A stretch of DNA of 60,000 bases from Lineus longissimus (lineage: Eukaryota > Nemertea > Pilidiophora > Heteronemertea > Lineidae): NCBI RefSeq assembly GCF_910592395.1, contig NC_088318.1, positions 11,968,349 to 12,028,348 on the forward strand. The letters run 5' to 3'. This document shows, one piece after another, positions 22,451-34,195 of the stretch (positions are counted from its first letter, which is position 1; each line of letters starts with the position of its first letter). The notes beneath the pieces were generated by a model. The model saw only the letters and a list, made by a program, of their open reading frames with translations. It had not been told where the DNA came from and made no database searches. The translations under genes were made by a program, and so were the position numbers.

Positions 22451-22964
22451 TGTGTAAATTGTAATTTTATCTTTTATCTGTTATTTTAAAAGTAGGAGGA
22501 AACTGGAGGCCCCAAAGGAAATGGAGAGTCAAATGTTGGAGAGCTGATTTGTGGTCTTGACCACCTGGATTGCCCTCGAAGCCAATTTGGAACCTTCTGT
22601 TACACAGTCAATCTTCATTGTCGAGAATGAAAACGATTCCACGAATACCACTAAAGCTCGCCCGTCAGGCTGTCATGATGATAAAATCGTTTACGAGGGC
22701 TATTTACATATTCTGATTGTGCCAGAAATGAAAAACACTCAATTTGATTTATTTGAAGCTAATATGCGATTCAATCAAAGTGAGTCTGTTTAAGAGCCTC
22801 CGGGGCCCTTGGGGTGATTTCAAATTTTCTTGTTCAGATTGTCCCTGTTCCTGTATCATATATTGGTACTTACATCATTCTGTGCCTAATGCTGCATGAA
22901 CTTAAGAGGTGAACGCTTACCGAGATGCAGATGACTTTTGATGTGATTCCAAAGCATAAGAAAC
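22451..22964. other. No gene seen
   Basis: An 80-codon + frame at 22551-22793 has no domain that I recognise. Confidence 0.4.
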
Positions 22965-23055
22965 GTACCTGCAGACAAGCAAACATTTTATTGCAGCAAT
23001 AATTATCACCTGCCTCTGTGACCGAAATTACTTCTCTGTGGTATCCTTTACTACA
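22965..23055. mobile_element. Family A MITE, copy 4 (compact palindrome)
   Basis: cctgcagacaagcaaacatt leads into gcagcaataattatcacctg and then accgaaattacttctctgtgg. The two arms are almost directly joined, so the copy is mostly inverted-repeat end sequence. Confidence 0.5.
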
Positions 23056-23481
23056 GCAAGATGCTTAGACTAGATTGGTGCACCCGCAACTGAAATTGTC
23101 TTATTTTCATTGAATTCCCTTAGGGACGTGTCCCAACTCTGTCGGACATTAGAACTCCTTGAAATAGTCTGAGGAAGTAGCATGGCTTGTCTACCAAAAT
23201 GTCCACCCCTTGATCTGGATACAGACTCTAACCCCTTCCTATGGTGCTCAGCCTTCTGATGAAGTGGCAAGGCCACGCAAAGGTCAAGAACCAAACTATT
23301 TTTGAACCAAACTTATCGTCTGTAATTACTTTATCATTTCGATTACCTTGGTTAATTTTTATGTGAGTTTCATCGGAATTGTTGTGCATATTAGGACTAA
23401 TGGTTTGGTCATAGTAATTGTTTTACGTTGCGAGTTGATTTGTCGATTTAACGAGGTGTTTGAACCTAAGTATTGATCGGG
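23056..23481. other. No gene seen
   Basis: Single-copy sequence. A 74-codon - frame at 23070-23294 has no motif. Confidence 0.4.
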
Positions 23482-23520
23482 ATCGCAGGTCACTGCGACA
23501 AAATTTGCTCATGGGGGGAA
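23482..23520 (+). mobile_element. Family A MITE fragment, copy 5
   Basis: tcgcaggtcactgcgacaaa followed by atttgctcatgggg matches the right-end block of family A. Confidence 0.4.
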
Positions 23521-23529
23521 ATGAGTTTT

Positions 23530-23640
23530 GAGCTTTGGGACTGACTTTGGATGTGAATGTGACCAGCAATAATTTGGGACTGACTTCGGATGTGAATATG
23601 ACTGAAAATGAATTTTGAGATTGGACCGACTTCCTCTGAA
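23530..23640 (+). repeat. 39-bp short tandem duplication
   Basis: tttgggactgactttggatg begins at 23534 and recurs at 23573 (one change), each followed by tgaat(g/a)tgac. A third, degenerate copy (attggaccgacttcc) follows. Confidence 0.6.
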
Positions 23641-25160
23641 CAATGTCGCCAATGGTCATCAATAATTTCTAAGAACAAATAAATTTGTTCCGATTTTTCA
23701 TTTTTATTGTTTGTGCAGCATCCTTGTTATGTTGGTGCCGTTGTTTTATTGTTTATCCCATCGCTCCCAGGGCAGGTGCAGCTGTAAAAATATTACACAA
23801 TGACTGGGGAAGTTGTGGAACAATGGCCATCTTGCTGCATTCATTTTCACCATGGTGACTGCTGTCATTTCTCCCTTTCCCATAGTTAACCCTCTTTGCG
23901 ACCAGTATATGGGTTCAATGACGAGCGCTGGTGACTTTTCCCATCTTTATAGCCCGGGGCCAGACTTTGATAGAGCCTCTCTGTACATACACCCACCATA
24001 GCCAATTGATCTACCATATTGCTTCTGAAAATATGGTCACTGATAAAATATTTAGCATCCAAGTTTTTGTTTTTTAGAAAAATTTCTTTTTCAGAAATCA
24101 TCATTAATCACCCCCCCCCCCCCCCCCCGAATCATTTAAACCACCATAAATTGCAGCCTGATGATTCAAAAACTCTTTAAAATGCTGAAGTCCATGAAAC
24201 TGTGAAATAAAGACTTTTAAAAACGTATCAAACAACAAAATTAGTTGACGCTTAAAATATTGAAAATATGTGATTTTAAAGTTATCGTCTTTGCTAAGAT
24301 GAATGGCCTTGTTATTGTAGGATGTTATAGATACTTGCATGATCAGGCTGCTTAAAGTGGTGTATTAAGTAAAAAAACTGCATGTTTTCCGCAATACATC
24401 CACTCGTGTGGAAAATTTAAGATGCAATTTTCTCGCCAGAATAATATTGAGAGTATATATGCGATTGACGAAAGCTATAACGCTTGATAAATTGCTCTGT
24501 GGCTTCTAATCTCCAAAACGACCCTCGTATCCTTAGGGGCATGGAACTTAATCACAGCAGAAGTAAACTATATTCAACAAAATATTGAAATTTAGCCAAA
24601 AAATGCAACAGTAATTGGGTGTCAAGATCCATATAAAGACATATACCAAGGGAAGATCATTTTCCGAGACGAAAAAAGTCCCAAGGCGAACTAAATTACT
24701 AATATAATGGCTTTTCTGAAATAACAATTTTTTTATGCGCAGATTTTTATTACTTTTTAATGGAGTTTTATCGGTATAATTTTCAGTGAATTTATTTCTC
24801 CATTAGTATCTAATGTGCTTGAAAGTCGTGTGGAGTTTGTAAAAAATGAGCCGTCTTTTATGGAGGCATACTTTTATGGCATCGTATTTCATGTTGGCTG
24901 ATCCAGTTGTATGTAGATATGATCACTTCGGTGCTCTTTGTTGCGTATAATGACATATAGGGTAAAGCATTTTATTCAAATGGAAGATAGAATTGGGTTG
25001 CGTATAGATTTCCTGTCTTAAAGTCAAATGCATTAAGCGCAATGCTAACAAGCAAACGAAATCAATGCAACCTGCTATTTCAATTGCTCACTCTAGCTCG
25101 TTTCGTATAGTTATGGTAGCTAGGTTACTGAGTCAATAGTCAACCCAGCGAACACCTCTT
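23641..25160. other. No gene seen; contains C18 tract
   Basis: Short frames only. A run of 18 C residues occupies 24111-24128. The rest is AT-rich single-copy sequence. Confidence 0.5.
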
Positions 25161-25161
25161 T

Positions 25162-25250
25162 TACCTGCAGACAAGAGGTACTTTTGTCGAAACATAGAAC
25201 CGATTATAATCACATGTAGTTGTGATTTAAATTGCCCGTTTGAGGGGCGC
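25162..25250. mobile_element. Family A MITE, copy 6
   Basis: The left end acctgcagacaag is the same as in copy 4. The right part gttgtgatttaaattgcccg with tttgaggggcgc matches copy 9 (gtgatttaaatcgcctgttt). Short palindromic copy. Confidence 0.45.
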
Positions 25251-25489
25251 AATATGAATACATATGTCCCTCTCTAATTGTCTGAATCGCCTGATTTCAT
25301 GCCACCTGATTAATGGAAAATGTCAGCTTTTTTACCCTTTATATCTTATCATTTTAGAATAAAGTAAATCAAACATGTCAAACGACAGATTAAATTGATT
25401 AGGCTATTCTTTCGAATATGATTTTATCATCCTTTGACCAAAATGTCACTTACTGCCTTGCCTGAAAAGGGCAGTATATAGTGCAATCT

Positions 25490-25720
25490 AATCAAAGTTA
25501 TAAAAAAAGCCAACAATTACAACCATTAGCTTTGAAATTCTACTTCTGGTTAATCATGATACTCTGACCTACACAAAAATCAAATTACACTCTTCAAAGT
25601 CATTAAAAAACACCAACAATTACAACCCATAAGTTACGAAATTCTACCTCTTTCTGATTCACCATAATACTCTGACCTACAAGCAGTCAATTGACGCAAT
25701 CAAATTCAACTCTCAATCAA
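25490..25720 (+). repeat. 103-bp direct duplication
   Basis: ccaacaattacaacc occurs at 25510 and 25613, each followed after related sequence by gaaattctac and tactctgacctac. There are two copies with moderate divergence. Confidence 0.75.
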
Positions 25721-26178
25721 GTTTAGGCAACATTTCTCGCTGCATGCAACGAAAGTGTGCACGAAGGGTGCAGGTGGGAGTGCTTGCACACTTCAGCATT
25801 GTTTATAGCACATTTCGTCTTGCAGGTGCTCCTCGAGCAGGTGGAGGATGAGTGTGGCTAAAAAACTCAATTGAATGTACGAGATTGGCCAAGTAGTTAT
25901 TGCCGCATCTCTACATGTATATAGCACTCTGGGGAGCCATTCAGACCTGATTGGTCTGATATGCATGGTCTGAGGTGTGGGTTTTCTTGAGATTTTCTGT
26001 TTGAAGTATTGATTGACCATGTTGTGTTGTTTGTCTATAGCAGGTTTAAACTGGTGGTTTTGAGCGAGATGGTTGTGACTCGATTGGTAGTAATAGGCCT
26101 CTTTTCAAATATCTGAAGTTTACATGGATTATAGCATATCATGCACTCTGGGGTGCCATTCATTGAATTGGAGATAAT
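25721..26178. other. No gene; small duplicated motif
   Basis: gcactctgggg(a/t)gccattca occurs at about 25923 and 26143. No coding evidence. Confidence 0.45.
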
Positions 26179-26568
26179 AGCTGCGCTTACACCACGAAAT
26201 ATTGGTGGACCAATTGCACGTACACCACCACATTGCCGCGACAAATTGGTTCGGCAATCCATTGCCGATACAAATTGCCGGGCGAATTTGTCCCACCAAG
26301 CTTGATGGTACAAATTCGCTCGGCTTGTTAAAAGCTCGGCTTTGTCGTGGTGTACGCGCAAATGGATCGGCAATTAGCTAGTTAGATGGTTCGGCTTTAG
26401 GCGGCGCTTTCGAAATGGCGCTTTCTGCTTATTGTTTGCGCGCCATCTGTTGCCGGATTTTATAACTAGCTGCAGCGCTGGTGTACGCGCTAGGTGGATT
26501 TTCAATGGTGCGGCATTGGTTCGCGAACCAAGATTGGTGGTCCATTTTCAGGTGGTGTATGTGCGGCT
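26179..26568 (+). mobile_element. 390-bp terminal-inverted-repeat element, GC-rich
   Basis: The left end agctgcgcttacaccac and the inverted right end agccgcacatacaccac match at 14 of 17 positions. The interior repeats the terminal motif (tacaccac, gtgtacgcgc) about five times in both orientations. CpG and GC content are well above the flanks, a sign of insertion. No target duplication is evident. It has no transposase; the superfamily is undetermined. Confidence 0.55.
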
Positions 26569-29084
26569 GTGCTTGATATGATTTAGCGTTGGGGATCAAG
26601 TGGGCTTTTTGCTAGACACTGTCTTCAGGCTGAGGTAGAGTCAACAAGGCTTCTCACTTGGTGGGTCTTTTGATTGCCTTGGCATAGACACCAGATACAT
26701 ATGTCTCATTCAAAGGACTGGTGAATTAAGAGCCAAAAAACCCGGGGCCAACTGCATGGTAGCCAGCAGTGTCAACCAGTGGGATGTGAGGCTCCTCGCA
26801 AAGTCCACTGATTTGGGACCTTCTGCACTGACAAGGACAACACAGTCAACTGAGGCCAAGAAACACAGCATCCCCATCGGGTTATTTCTGTCCTGATACG
26901 GGTATGCCAAACAGTTCATGGGGAGCGGTTTGGACAATATGAACTACCAGACCAAAACCAATCTTAACACCATTGGACATTCACTTGAACTTAAGTTACT
27001 GCCGTGAAGATGCCGGCTACAATACAAGAAATACAACATGCTCCACCTCTACCCTTTCTAGGCGGACAAAATTTATGGTGTTCTGTCTGATTATAGCTTT
27101 GTAATTTCACTGTAAGCTGCTGTAAAAATTTGCTTTCTGTATCATATGTGAAGTAATAGGTTGAACAGATGCTTCTAGTCACTGTTTGATTGAGGGGAAT
27201 GGTCTCTTTTGGAGGGATTGCCTAAAAATGACTATCATGATTCTGGATGGAGGAAAAAATTGTTGGGAAAATCTGGGTGGGATTGCTGTTGGGAAGCGTA
27301 AATTGCTGATAGGTTTTTCTGATGTTGCCATTGGTTGTCAGCAATTTCGTTGTCCTCCCCCATCAAAAGCCAATCTCATAATATTTGCATGATGACACTT
27401 GAAACTGGATCTAAGTCAAGTGGCTTCTGGTTGGACCTTCTGCACATAGTGACCAGTCCAGCCTTTGTCATGAGTATTCCATGCCTTTCCCTAGCGTGGC
27501 CCCGCATCCAAAATCGGAGTGGATCTGGTGTTCATGTTTACTTTGATAACAGATTTTTAATTGGACAATATCATTCAATGATGTTCTTGACCTCGGTATA
27601 TCGAACGAATCTATTAAAGGCAGAGCAGAGGGTTTGAATTCCTGGTTTTCAGGATGGGTGAACTACACTCAGCAAACTAGGACTGGTTTGACCAAGCGAT
27701 TGAAATATTCCTCGAACAAGCGAGAGTAGTGCTGATGTTATGCGAGGCAGCAGAGACATCTGTTGGCAACTCCTTGGAATTGATTTTGACCCAATGGGTC
27801 CTGCCTATAGTCTTCCTTTAAAGGCACCTTTTGAATGGATAAATGATGCTCGTGATAGAGAAGTGTCCAGATTACAGAGGTTAGATTGATTGTTGACCAA
27901 TTTGAAAACGAAATCGAATGCATAGACTTGTTTTCCTCCAAGAATAGAATGCCCAATACTCCCACGCTTTCTTGATATTCGAATGACATATAATATGAAT
28001 ATGACAAGAAATCGTAAAATTAATACAGATTTACCTAAATGAAAAACGTTGTCATGGATACACCATCTCAAAAATGTATATGTCATCTGTGCAGTGATGA
28101 CCTTGCAGCTTGCATATCAGAAGTTTTTCTGTTTTAGTGTCTAATCAGATTTTCACGAGCCGTTCAAAAGGCTGGCTTACTAACATTTCAGTTCTTTGAT
28201 CATTGAAAGGGGTTGAGCTGCAGACTATTGTAGAAACAACTAAAAGGGGAAGAAATATGGAGTTTCCAGGTAGTTATTCTGTATCGGGGTGTAGGCCTCA
28301 CACGCCTTTCAGAGTTTGGCCCATCTTAAAGGGTTGATATAGAGAGAAGTCAAATATGGTTTCTTCGTAAATCATTCCTTTGTCTTCTATCGTAATGACC
28401 TCGACCTCAAACCTGCTGTAATATCGCTGATGAAAATGATAACGGATATTGTTCACAAGAACATCCTAAAGTGTGGCGGGGGGGCCCGCGGGAATGAAAA
28501 TTACTTTAAGAAGAATACTGAGCACTGTTTGCTGATAGTTCCCTAGATGCCCATTCATCAATTTGAGATGGCGTTAGACTTATTACCAAGTGAAATCAGT
28601 TACATCCTTGTTTATGTTCTTGACACTGCTTTTTTCCGCGCTTGAAATGAGCTGTGTTTTGGCGAGTTGAAAGGATTCTTCTTTGTCGGATGTTGGATTT
28701 GAATCAAGAGATAAGATAAGTGTCTGTTTGTGATGTACAGCTGTGTCCAAAGGCAAATGAAAGTCTGCTTTATTGTGGGTTAGATCGTAAATTCTGAAGT
28801 TAAAATAAAAAAATGAAGTGATTTTTTTTCTTTGTTTTTTCGTAAGAGTAAAAACTGTGCTGGTGAACAAGTTGATGTGCAGCCTACACGTGTAAGAGAA
28901 AAGTATAAGTTCCCTCTCGAAATGCGCTTTTACTAAAAGTGTTACAAAAGGCAAATGAATCTGAAGCATGTCATTTTTCATTGTTTTTCAATGACAAAAG
29001 AAAGTATACAATGACCAAGTCATCAGAAATCCATAACGCAACATAGGGGTCCATTATTTTTGCCCTATGACTTTGCATTTATTG
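26569..29084. other. No gene seen
   Basis: Several frames of 75-132 codons (for example 28583-28981 -, 27335-27637 +) show no recognisable domain. A B-box-like gggtttgaattcctgg at about 27630 may be a SINE remnant. Confidence 0.4.
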
Positions 29085-29161
29085 AAATGTCAACTCAAAA
29101 AAAGCAGGTTGACAATTGCTAAATGTTGCTTTGTTTCAAAATGTCATATGAGTTGACATTT
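29085..29161. repeat. Short inverted repeat
   Basis: aaatgtcaactca (29085-29097) is perfectly inverted at 29149-29161, with a 51-base loop. It could be a small MITE or chance. Confidence 0.4.
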
Positions 29162-29934
29162 TCTGCGAGTTTTTTTTCAGATCCAGTAGGGTATCATTTG
29201 ACCTTTTCCTTGTTTATAGATATTCAATGGTAATTCTATTATTTTTGCTGCTTTTAAGATCTGATTATTTTGAGAAAATCTTCTTAACTTATAATAATCA
29301 ATTGAGTACTCCAATCATGTAACTATTTAATGGTACCTGAAAATGCTTTCTGCTTGCTGCTTTAAATTGTTTCCTTAATTGTTCCAGGATCTCTTGTATC
29401 TATTTCATTATTGAAGGTCTTCTACGTAATTGTCCCTCCCCATCACCTAACAACATTGCATCATCTTTTCCTCAACCTCCTCACCCAGTCGAAGAACTCC
29501 ATCAATGCACGCCATGTGTATATCATCAGTATGGCACAGGGCATTATTCACTCGGAAAATAAAGTGGACAGATTTTAATAGCAAAGAGCATTTTTCTTCC
29601 CACATATTGATTTTCCTGTCAAATGGGACAATCTACAAGGGAGAAATAATCTCGAGTTTTGTCATTTTACATTTCGTAGTGATTTGCAAATTTGACAATT
29701 TGACAAGGCCTGATTGGTAAAAAGATGGCTATTATTGATAATATATTGAGCAGGAAAAAAAGTACTGATATAGGAGCTTGGGATATGTCTGAACTTGGCA
29801 AAATTTGCAATGGAGGGTGTAAAGATTTTTGTTTTTTTCCTTGGGGACGCTTGTCTAAGTCACCTCGAACCTAATTTCAATAACCGATCTAGAATTATAA
29901 AAGAAGATACCGTGTCTATGCTATTTAGCCATTA
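29162..29934. other. No gene seen; acceptor-like sites
   Basis: Strong acceptor-like sequences end at about 29180 (gttttttttcag) and 29387 (ttaattgttccag), but no convincing open exon with a donor follows. Confidence 0.35.
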
Positions 29935-30010
29935 GCCATGAGACATTTGTTACATGTGATAATTGTCACAGGTCGCTGTAACAAAAGTCTTTGGTTTGTT
30001 TGGTGCATTA
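29935..30010 (+). mobile_element. Family A MITE, copy 7
   Basis: gataattgtcacaggtcgct followed by gtaacaaaagtctttgg and tttggtgcatt matches the right-end block. The left part catttgttacatgtgataat is partly complementary to it. Confidence 0.45.
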
Positions 30011-32384
30011 AAGAAACCTTCATATGAGGTCATACAACCTGGCGCAAATGTAGGATAAACATTGTCAGATCTATTTGGTGAAATGGTTGCTTTTTGTAAA
30101 AACTTCCTAATGCTGAGCTTAAGAATACCTTTAAAAAATGCTGACTCGGCTTTCTCTCTTATCTAGCCGATATTTGAAATCATATACGGGGCCATATTGT
30201 TTAGTACAATATAAGCCAACAAAATATATCTAAATGTTTCTGATGAGGACTTTAAAAATGGTGTTTTGATAAAAACTAATCTCTAGTTTCAGAGAGCTTG
30301 ACTTTGATCGGCAATTATCCATTATTTAACATGACACGGTGTTTGTTTTTTGCGCAGCTCTTTAGTTGCTTAGCAATATCAGTGATACGCCAATATGTTC
30401 TGATTTCTCGGGGTTTTTTGCCGCAAGAGTTTGACCTTGAGAGGGATTCACGCTTGAGGTGTTGAGCTTATTGATGAGTCAGCGTGAATCACTCATGGGG
30501 AGGATTCCTGTACTGGCAATGTCTGCATTTGTCGGCATCTATTTGGTCACATGTTTGCTGGAAACGATTTTCGTTTTTGTAATCTTATTTAAATTTCCGG
30601 TATCAAAAGGACATGAATATCATACTAAGACATAATACCAAGGAAATTATTGTTTTCATGGTATAACGCCTATTTTAACTGTGTCACAAACTTTCAAGTG
30701 ACTTGAGGCCCTAAAAGACTTGCAAAAATGAAGTGGCCTATTGTCAAGGCTATTCAGAGGAAATGGTGGCCAATTCAAGTGACACAGAAGGATGTCATCG
30801 ATACATCAAGTTCCAGTCCTGTGCAAGGAGGATGAGCTTTTCCTTTCCATCAGAATATACACAATAATGTTTCATAACAATGAGACTGCTTTCCTTTTAA
30901 ATCAGGATTCATACAACAGTGATCTAGTGCTTCACCTCTGAGTTGATGATGTTAATACCACAATGTACAACTGCAATGTAAGACTATAGCGCCATCCAAT
31001 TGGTGTGAATGAACCCAAAGATCGTCACTACCCAACAGGTCAGGCATCAATGCAAATAATGATGGGATCTAGCCAAGGATTAGTCATGCAAATTTCTCGA
31101 TGCGAATCGCATGTTGTTATACTGAATGGCATTGATATTTCTGCATCGATGGTACTGTAGATTGATTGGTTGTGTCTGATTGTTGATTGTTGGGATATGA
31201 GGATATAGCAGCAAGCTAACAAATACGATGTTGGCCATTTCTGCGAGTAGAGAATCTCTTGCAGGAGGAGATATTTTTCATTTCTCCAACAGGGAAAAAT
31301 CTTCCTCCTGTCCGCTATTCGAGGTATCAAATTGATGTGGCCTAGTTTATAAGATAACTGGAGCATGCTTTGTACTTGAAACATGAAATAAATGAAATGA
31401 TGAAAAACAAACCACTAACATAAACTCTGATTATGGATATTCAAACCCTGCCGTGTATCTGAAACTGAAGTCAAATAGTCGTAAACTAAAAATCATGAAA
31501 TCAGAAACCTGCTTTGAATTTGAAAAAAAATTGCAATCATTTAAAAATTGTCATAACCTTTTGCAACGATTAATCATATTTGATTGTTTAAGTGCTGCGA
31601 TATATCGTTTTACGGAAATTATACTATCAAAACTTGTAAAATTGACATGTGCAGTGTACATTGACGATGCCCATGGAAAGGACAATTAGTACAAAATAAA
31701 CAATGCTATGGCATTTTGCTGTTACAAAAAAGATGAAAATTTATCGTAAACTTTGAGAATACCATTTTAGACATGCAAAATTGTTAAAAAACAATTGCTC
31801 CACTTTGTTCCCGCTTTTAAAATGATTTGCATTGTATCCGAAAACGAACAAAAAATGACCATTAAAAGGACATGTGCCTATTGAGAGAAATCACAACGTT
31901 ATAATAATAATATCAAAGTCTGAAATTTTTCCCCATAGGTCATCCGAAATCTTTTTAAAAATAGAGCTATTTGTTATGATACGTTGATAATACCATCTAA
32001 AGCTTTGACACTAATGGTCATTGAATAACATGTGAAAAATTCCCCCTGAATGCGATACTGTCACAATCGACAATAGCGGACTCTATTCCGCGATCTATGG
32101 CAAAAATATTGCACGAATCAGGAAGGTTAATGGCATTATCAATAGGGTGATCAGGTTATTGTCCACTGGCAGGCTCCCTTGATCATCCCTGGACAAAGGC
32201 TTGGTGTCGAAGTACCAGACACTGCGACAGCATGACAGTAACTCCTGTTTCTGATGTTATGAAGTCATTAATTAGTTTGGAGAGTAAATATTTTCCTGGC
32301 TATTATGGATTTATTTGCCCATCATGCGCAAACCCTCAAAAGGCTCTCATTTACTTGAAATCAAAATTCGTCTCCACTCCAAAA
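30011..32384. other. No gene seen
   Basis: Long AT-rich stretch. The 114-codon - frame at 31040-31384 and others carry no motif. Confidence 0.4.
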
Positions 32385-33200
32385 TCATTGCAGTTCAGAA
32401 GTAAAATTGGCTTTGTGGCCTCAAAATCATTGCTGCATGGTCAAAAGTAAGTGGCATCCTGGCCCCAAAGTCATTGCAGGTCAAAAGGAAGTGGCCTTCT
32501 GGGCCCAGAGTCATTGCAGGTCATAATTAAGTGCACTCTGACCCCAGAATCATTGTAGGTCAAACATACACATTTTGGCCCTAATGTAATTGCAGGTCAA
32601 ACATCCGTGGCCAATAGCTTCTGGCCTCTTAATCATTGCTGGACAAAGGTGAGTGGCATACTGGGCCCAAAGTCATTGCAGGTCAAAATTAAGTGTACTC
32701 TGGCCCCAAAATCATTGTAGGTCAAACATAATACACATTTTGGCCACATAAGAATTGCAGGTCAATGAAAAATAACATTGTGGCTCGACAATATCATTGC
32801 AGACCTTCTGTTGAAAGGCGCACATTTGCGCTTGCGCGCCTTTGCGCGGCCAAATTGTCATTTTCGCCGCGCATGGAACTGCAGCGCCACCGATAGGCAT
32901 ATTATTGTAACTACATCACAGACTGTAACAGTGCACACCATTGGTCAATGCCGGGGGTCACTCGGAAGGCCAACCAATGGAATCGCTCCTAGCATGGGAA
33001 TCCGTGATTCTCATTATTATTTTAACAATCGCTGTAATCATGGCCGCCGGGCACAAGTCGCAAACAGCGACTTTCAAGAATTACGCGCCTAGGCTAAAAA
33101 TAAAAGTTAGGCGAGTAAATATTTGCACACCTAGGTATTTTTCAACAGAAGGTCTGTCATTGCTGGTCTGAGGAAAACTACGTTGTGGCCCTATAAAATC
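32385..33200 (+). repeat. Degenerate 36-47-bp tandem array, split by a MITE
   Basis: tcattgcaggtcaaa-like units start at 32385, 32427, 32471, 32511, 32550, 32586, 32633, 32673, 32712, about 32745 and 32794, then again at 33157 and 33187 after the insertion. A higher-order period of 162 bases is visible (agtgcactctgaccccagaa at 32530 versus agtgtactctggccccaaaa at 32692). Confidence 0.85.
32800..33156 (+). mobile_element. 357-bp MITE with 17-bp TIRs and 6-bp target duplication
   Basis: cagaccttctgttgaaa (32800-32816) is perfectly inverted at 33140-33156. tcattg flanks both sides (32794-32799 and 33157-33162). Removing the element restores a normal array unit. Subterminal hairpins occur (aaaggcgc…gcgccttt on the left, cgccta…taggcg on the right). 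It has no transposase; the interior frames are not genes. The superfamily is not assigned; a 6-bp duplication is unusual among common groups. Confidence 0.8.
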
Positions 33201-33904
33201 ATTGCAGGGCAAAGGAAGAAAATTACATTTTAGTGAAGAGAAGTGATAATGTGGTGTCTTGCTAATAGGGATTTAGTAGTTATATCATTCCTGCTACCAG
33301 AAGTCAAAGGTAAAAATGTGACAAACTTTCTGGGTCCTTTCAATGGTTGTCTCACGCCATTGGCGCCTAAATAAGCAAATATGCCAGTAACAATCGAACT
33401 GTTATACAAAAGAGGAGTAGGAAAGTTCCTCGTTCGCTCGGAGCGTAATGAGGAAAAGGAAAAAACAGCTTCACGACATCATAATCTGGACCTACAGGTC
33501 GACAAACAAAACCCAATTGTCTTATTTTTCCACCGAACAAAGTGCGAAGATCAAATACCCCGTCCTCTCCGGATGGAAAGCACCCTATTTTTCCCTCAAG
33601 TTTGCGGTTTACCAGAATGTCGTCTTTTGTAATGCCGATTTTTTTTCTCTCATGTTGTCGTCATGATCTAATTCGCCTTTGGTGCTTGGAAAGGCTTTTA
33701 ATTTTTCTCATGCTTGCACGAATACTGCTCTGCAAGGTTGATAGCATTTTTCAAGAAACTGGTGAATTGTTGCATATCTTTCATCATATCGTCTATTAAG
33801 CCTTAGTTCAAAACCAAACTAGTCTGAGCTGTGTTAGTCCTTTGAACATGTTAAAGAAGTTATATTTGGGTCACTTGCAGCGAAGTTTGATGTTATATTG
33901 CATA
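33201..33904. other. No gene seen
   Basis: Three overlapping + frames cover 33381-33799, open in all three phases at places. None shows a domain. Confidence 0.35.
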
Positions 33905-33946
33905 GTAAACAGTGGTTAGGATGCCCGACTCATAATTCAAAACTCA
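33905..33946 (+). mobile_element. tRNA-like SINE head fragment
   Basis: agtggttaggatgcccgact followed by cataa resembles the A-box and anticodon arm of a tRNA-derived head. A clear B-box is missing. Confidence 0.3.
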
Positions 33947-34009
33947 AACAAGACTTACTTGTAAGTTGATGTATTGATTTAGATTTTAATTGAACCCTCA
34001 ATCGGGAAT

Positions 34010-34195
34010 GGAGTAATAGCATGATAGGCTGTGTAACAAGGAGGCTGTGGTTTTGATTCTCTGAATGATGGCCACTTTTTTGTTTCTGTCAACTTGACCA
34101 AGACACTTTACGCTACATTTCTTTGTCCTTCAAATAAGCATAAGACAGTGGTTCTTTGTACCTACTTATGCCTTGGCAAGTGAAAGAACCTTCAG
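34010..34195 (+). mobile_element. tRNA-derived SINE
   Basis: A B-box-like tgtggttttgattctctg (about 34046) is followed by aatgat, as in the 20945 element. A tail, cttgaccaagacactttacg, follows at about 34093. Head and tail order supports one SINE. Confidence 0.45.

Noticed and set aside
24111-24128. C18 run as a regulatory or structural element
   Set aside because: A plain homopolymer, prone to sequencing length error, with no surrounding G/C-tract pattern of an i-motif.
32778-33171. Overlapping + frames of 104 and 76 codons
   Set aside because: They lie within the 357-bp MITE and end at its borders.
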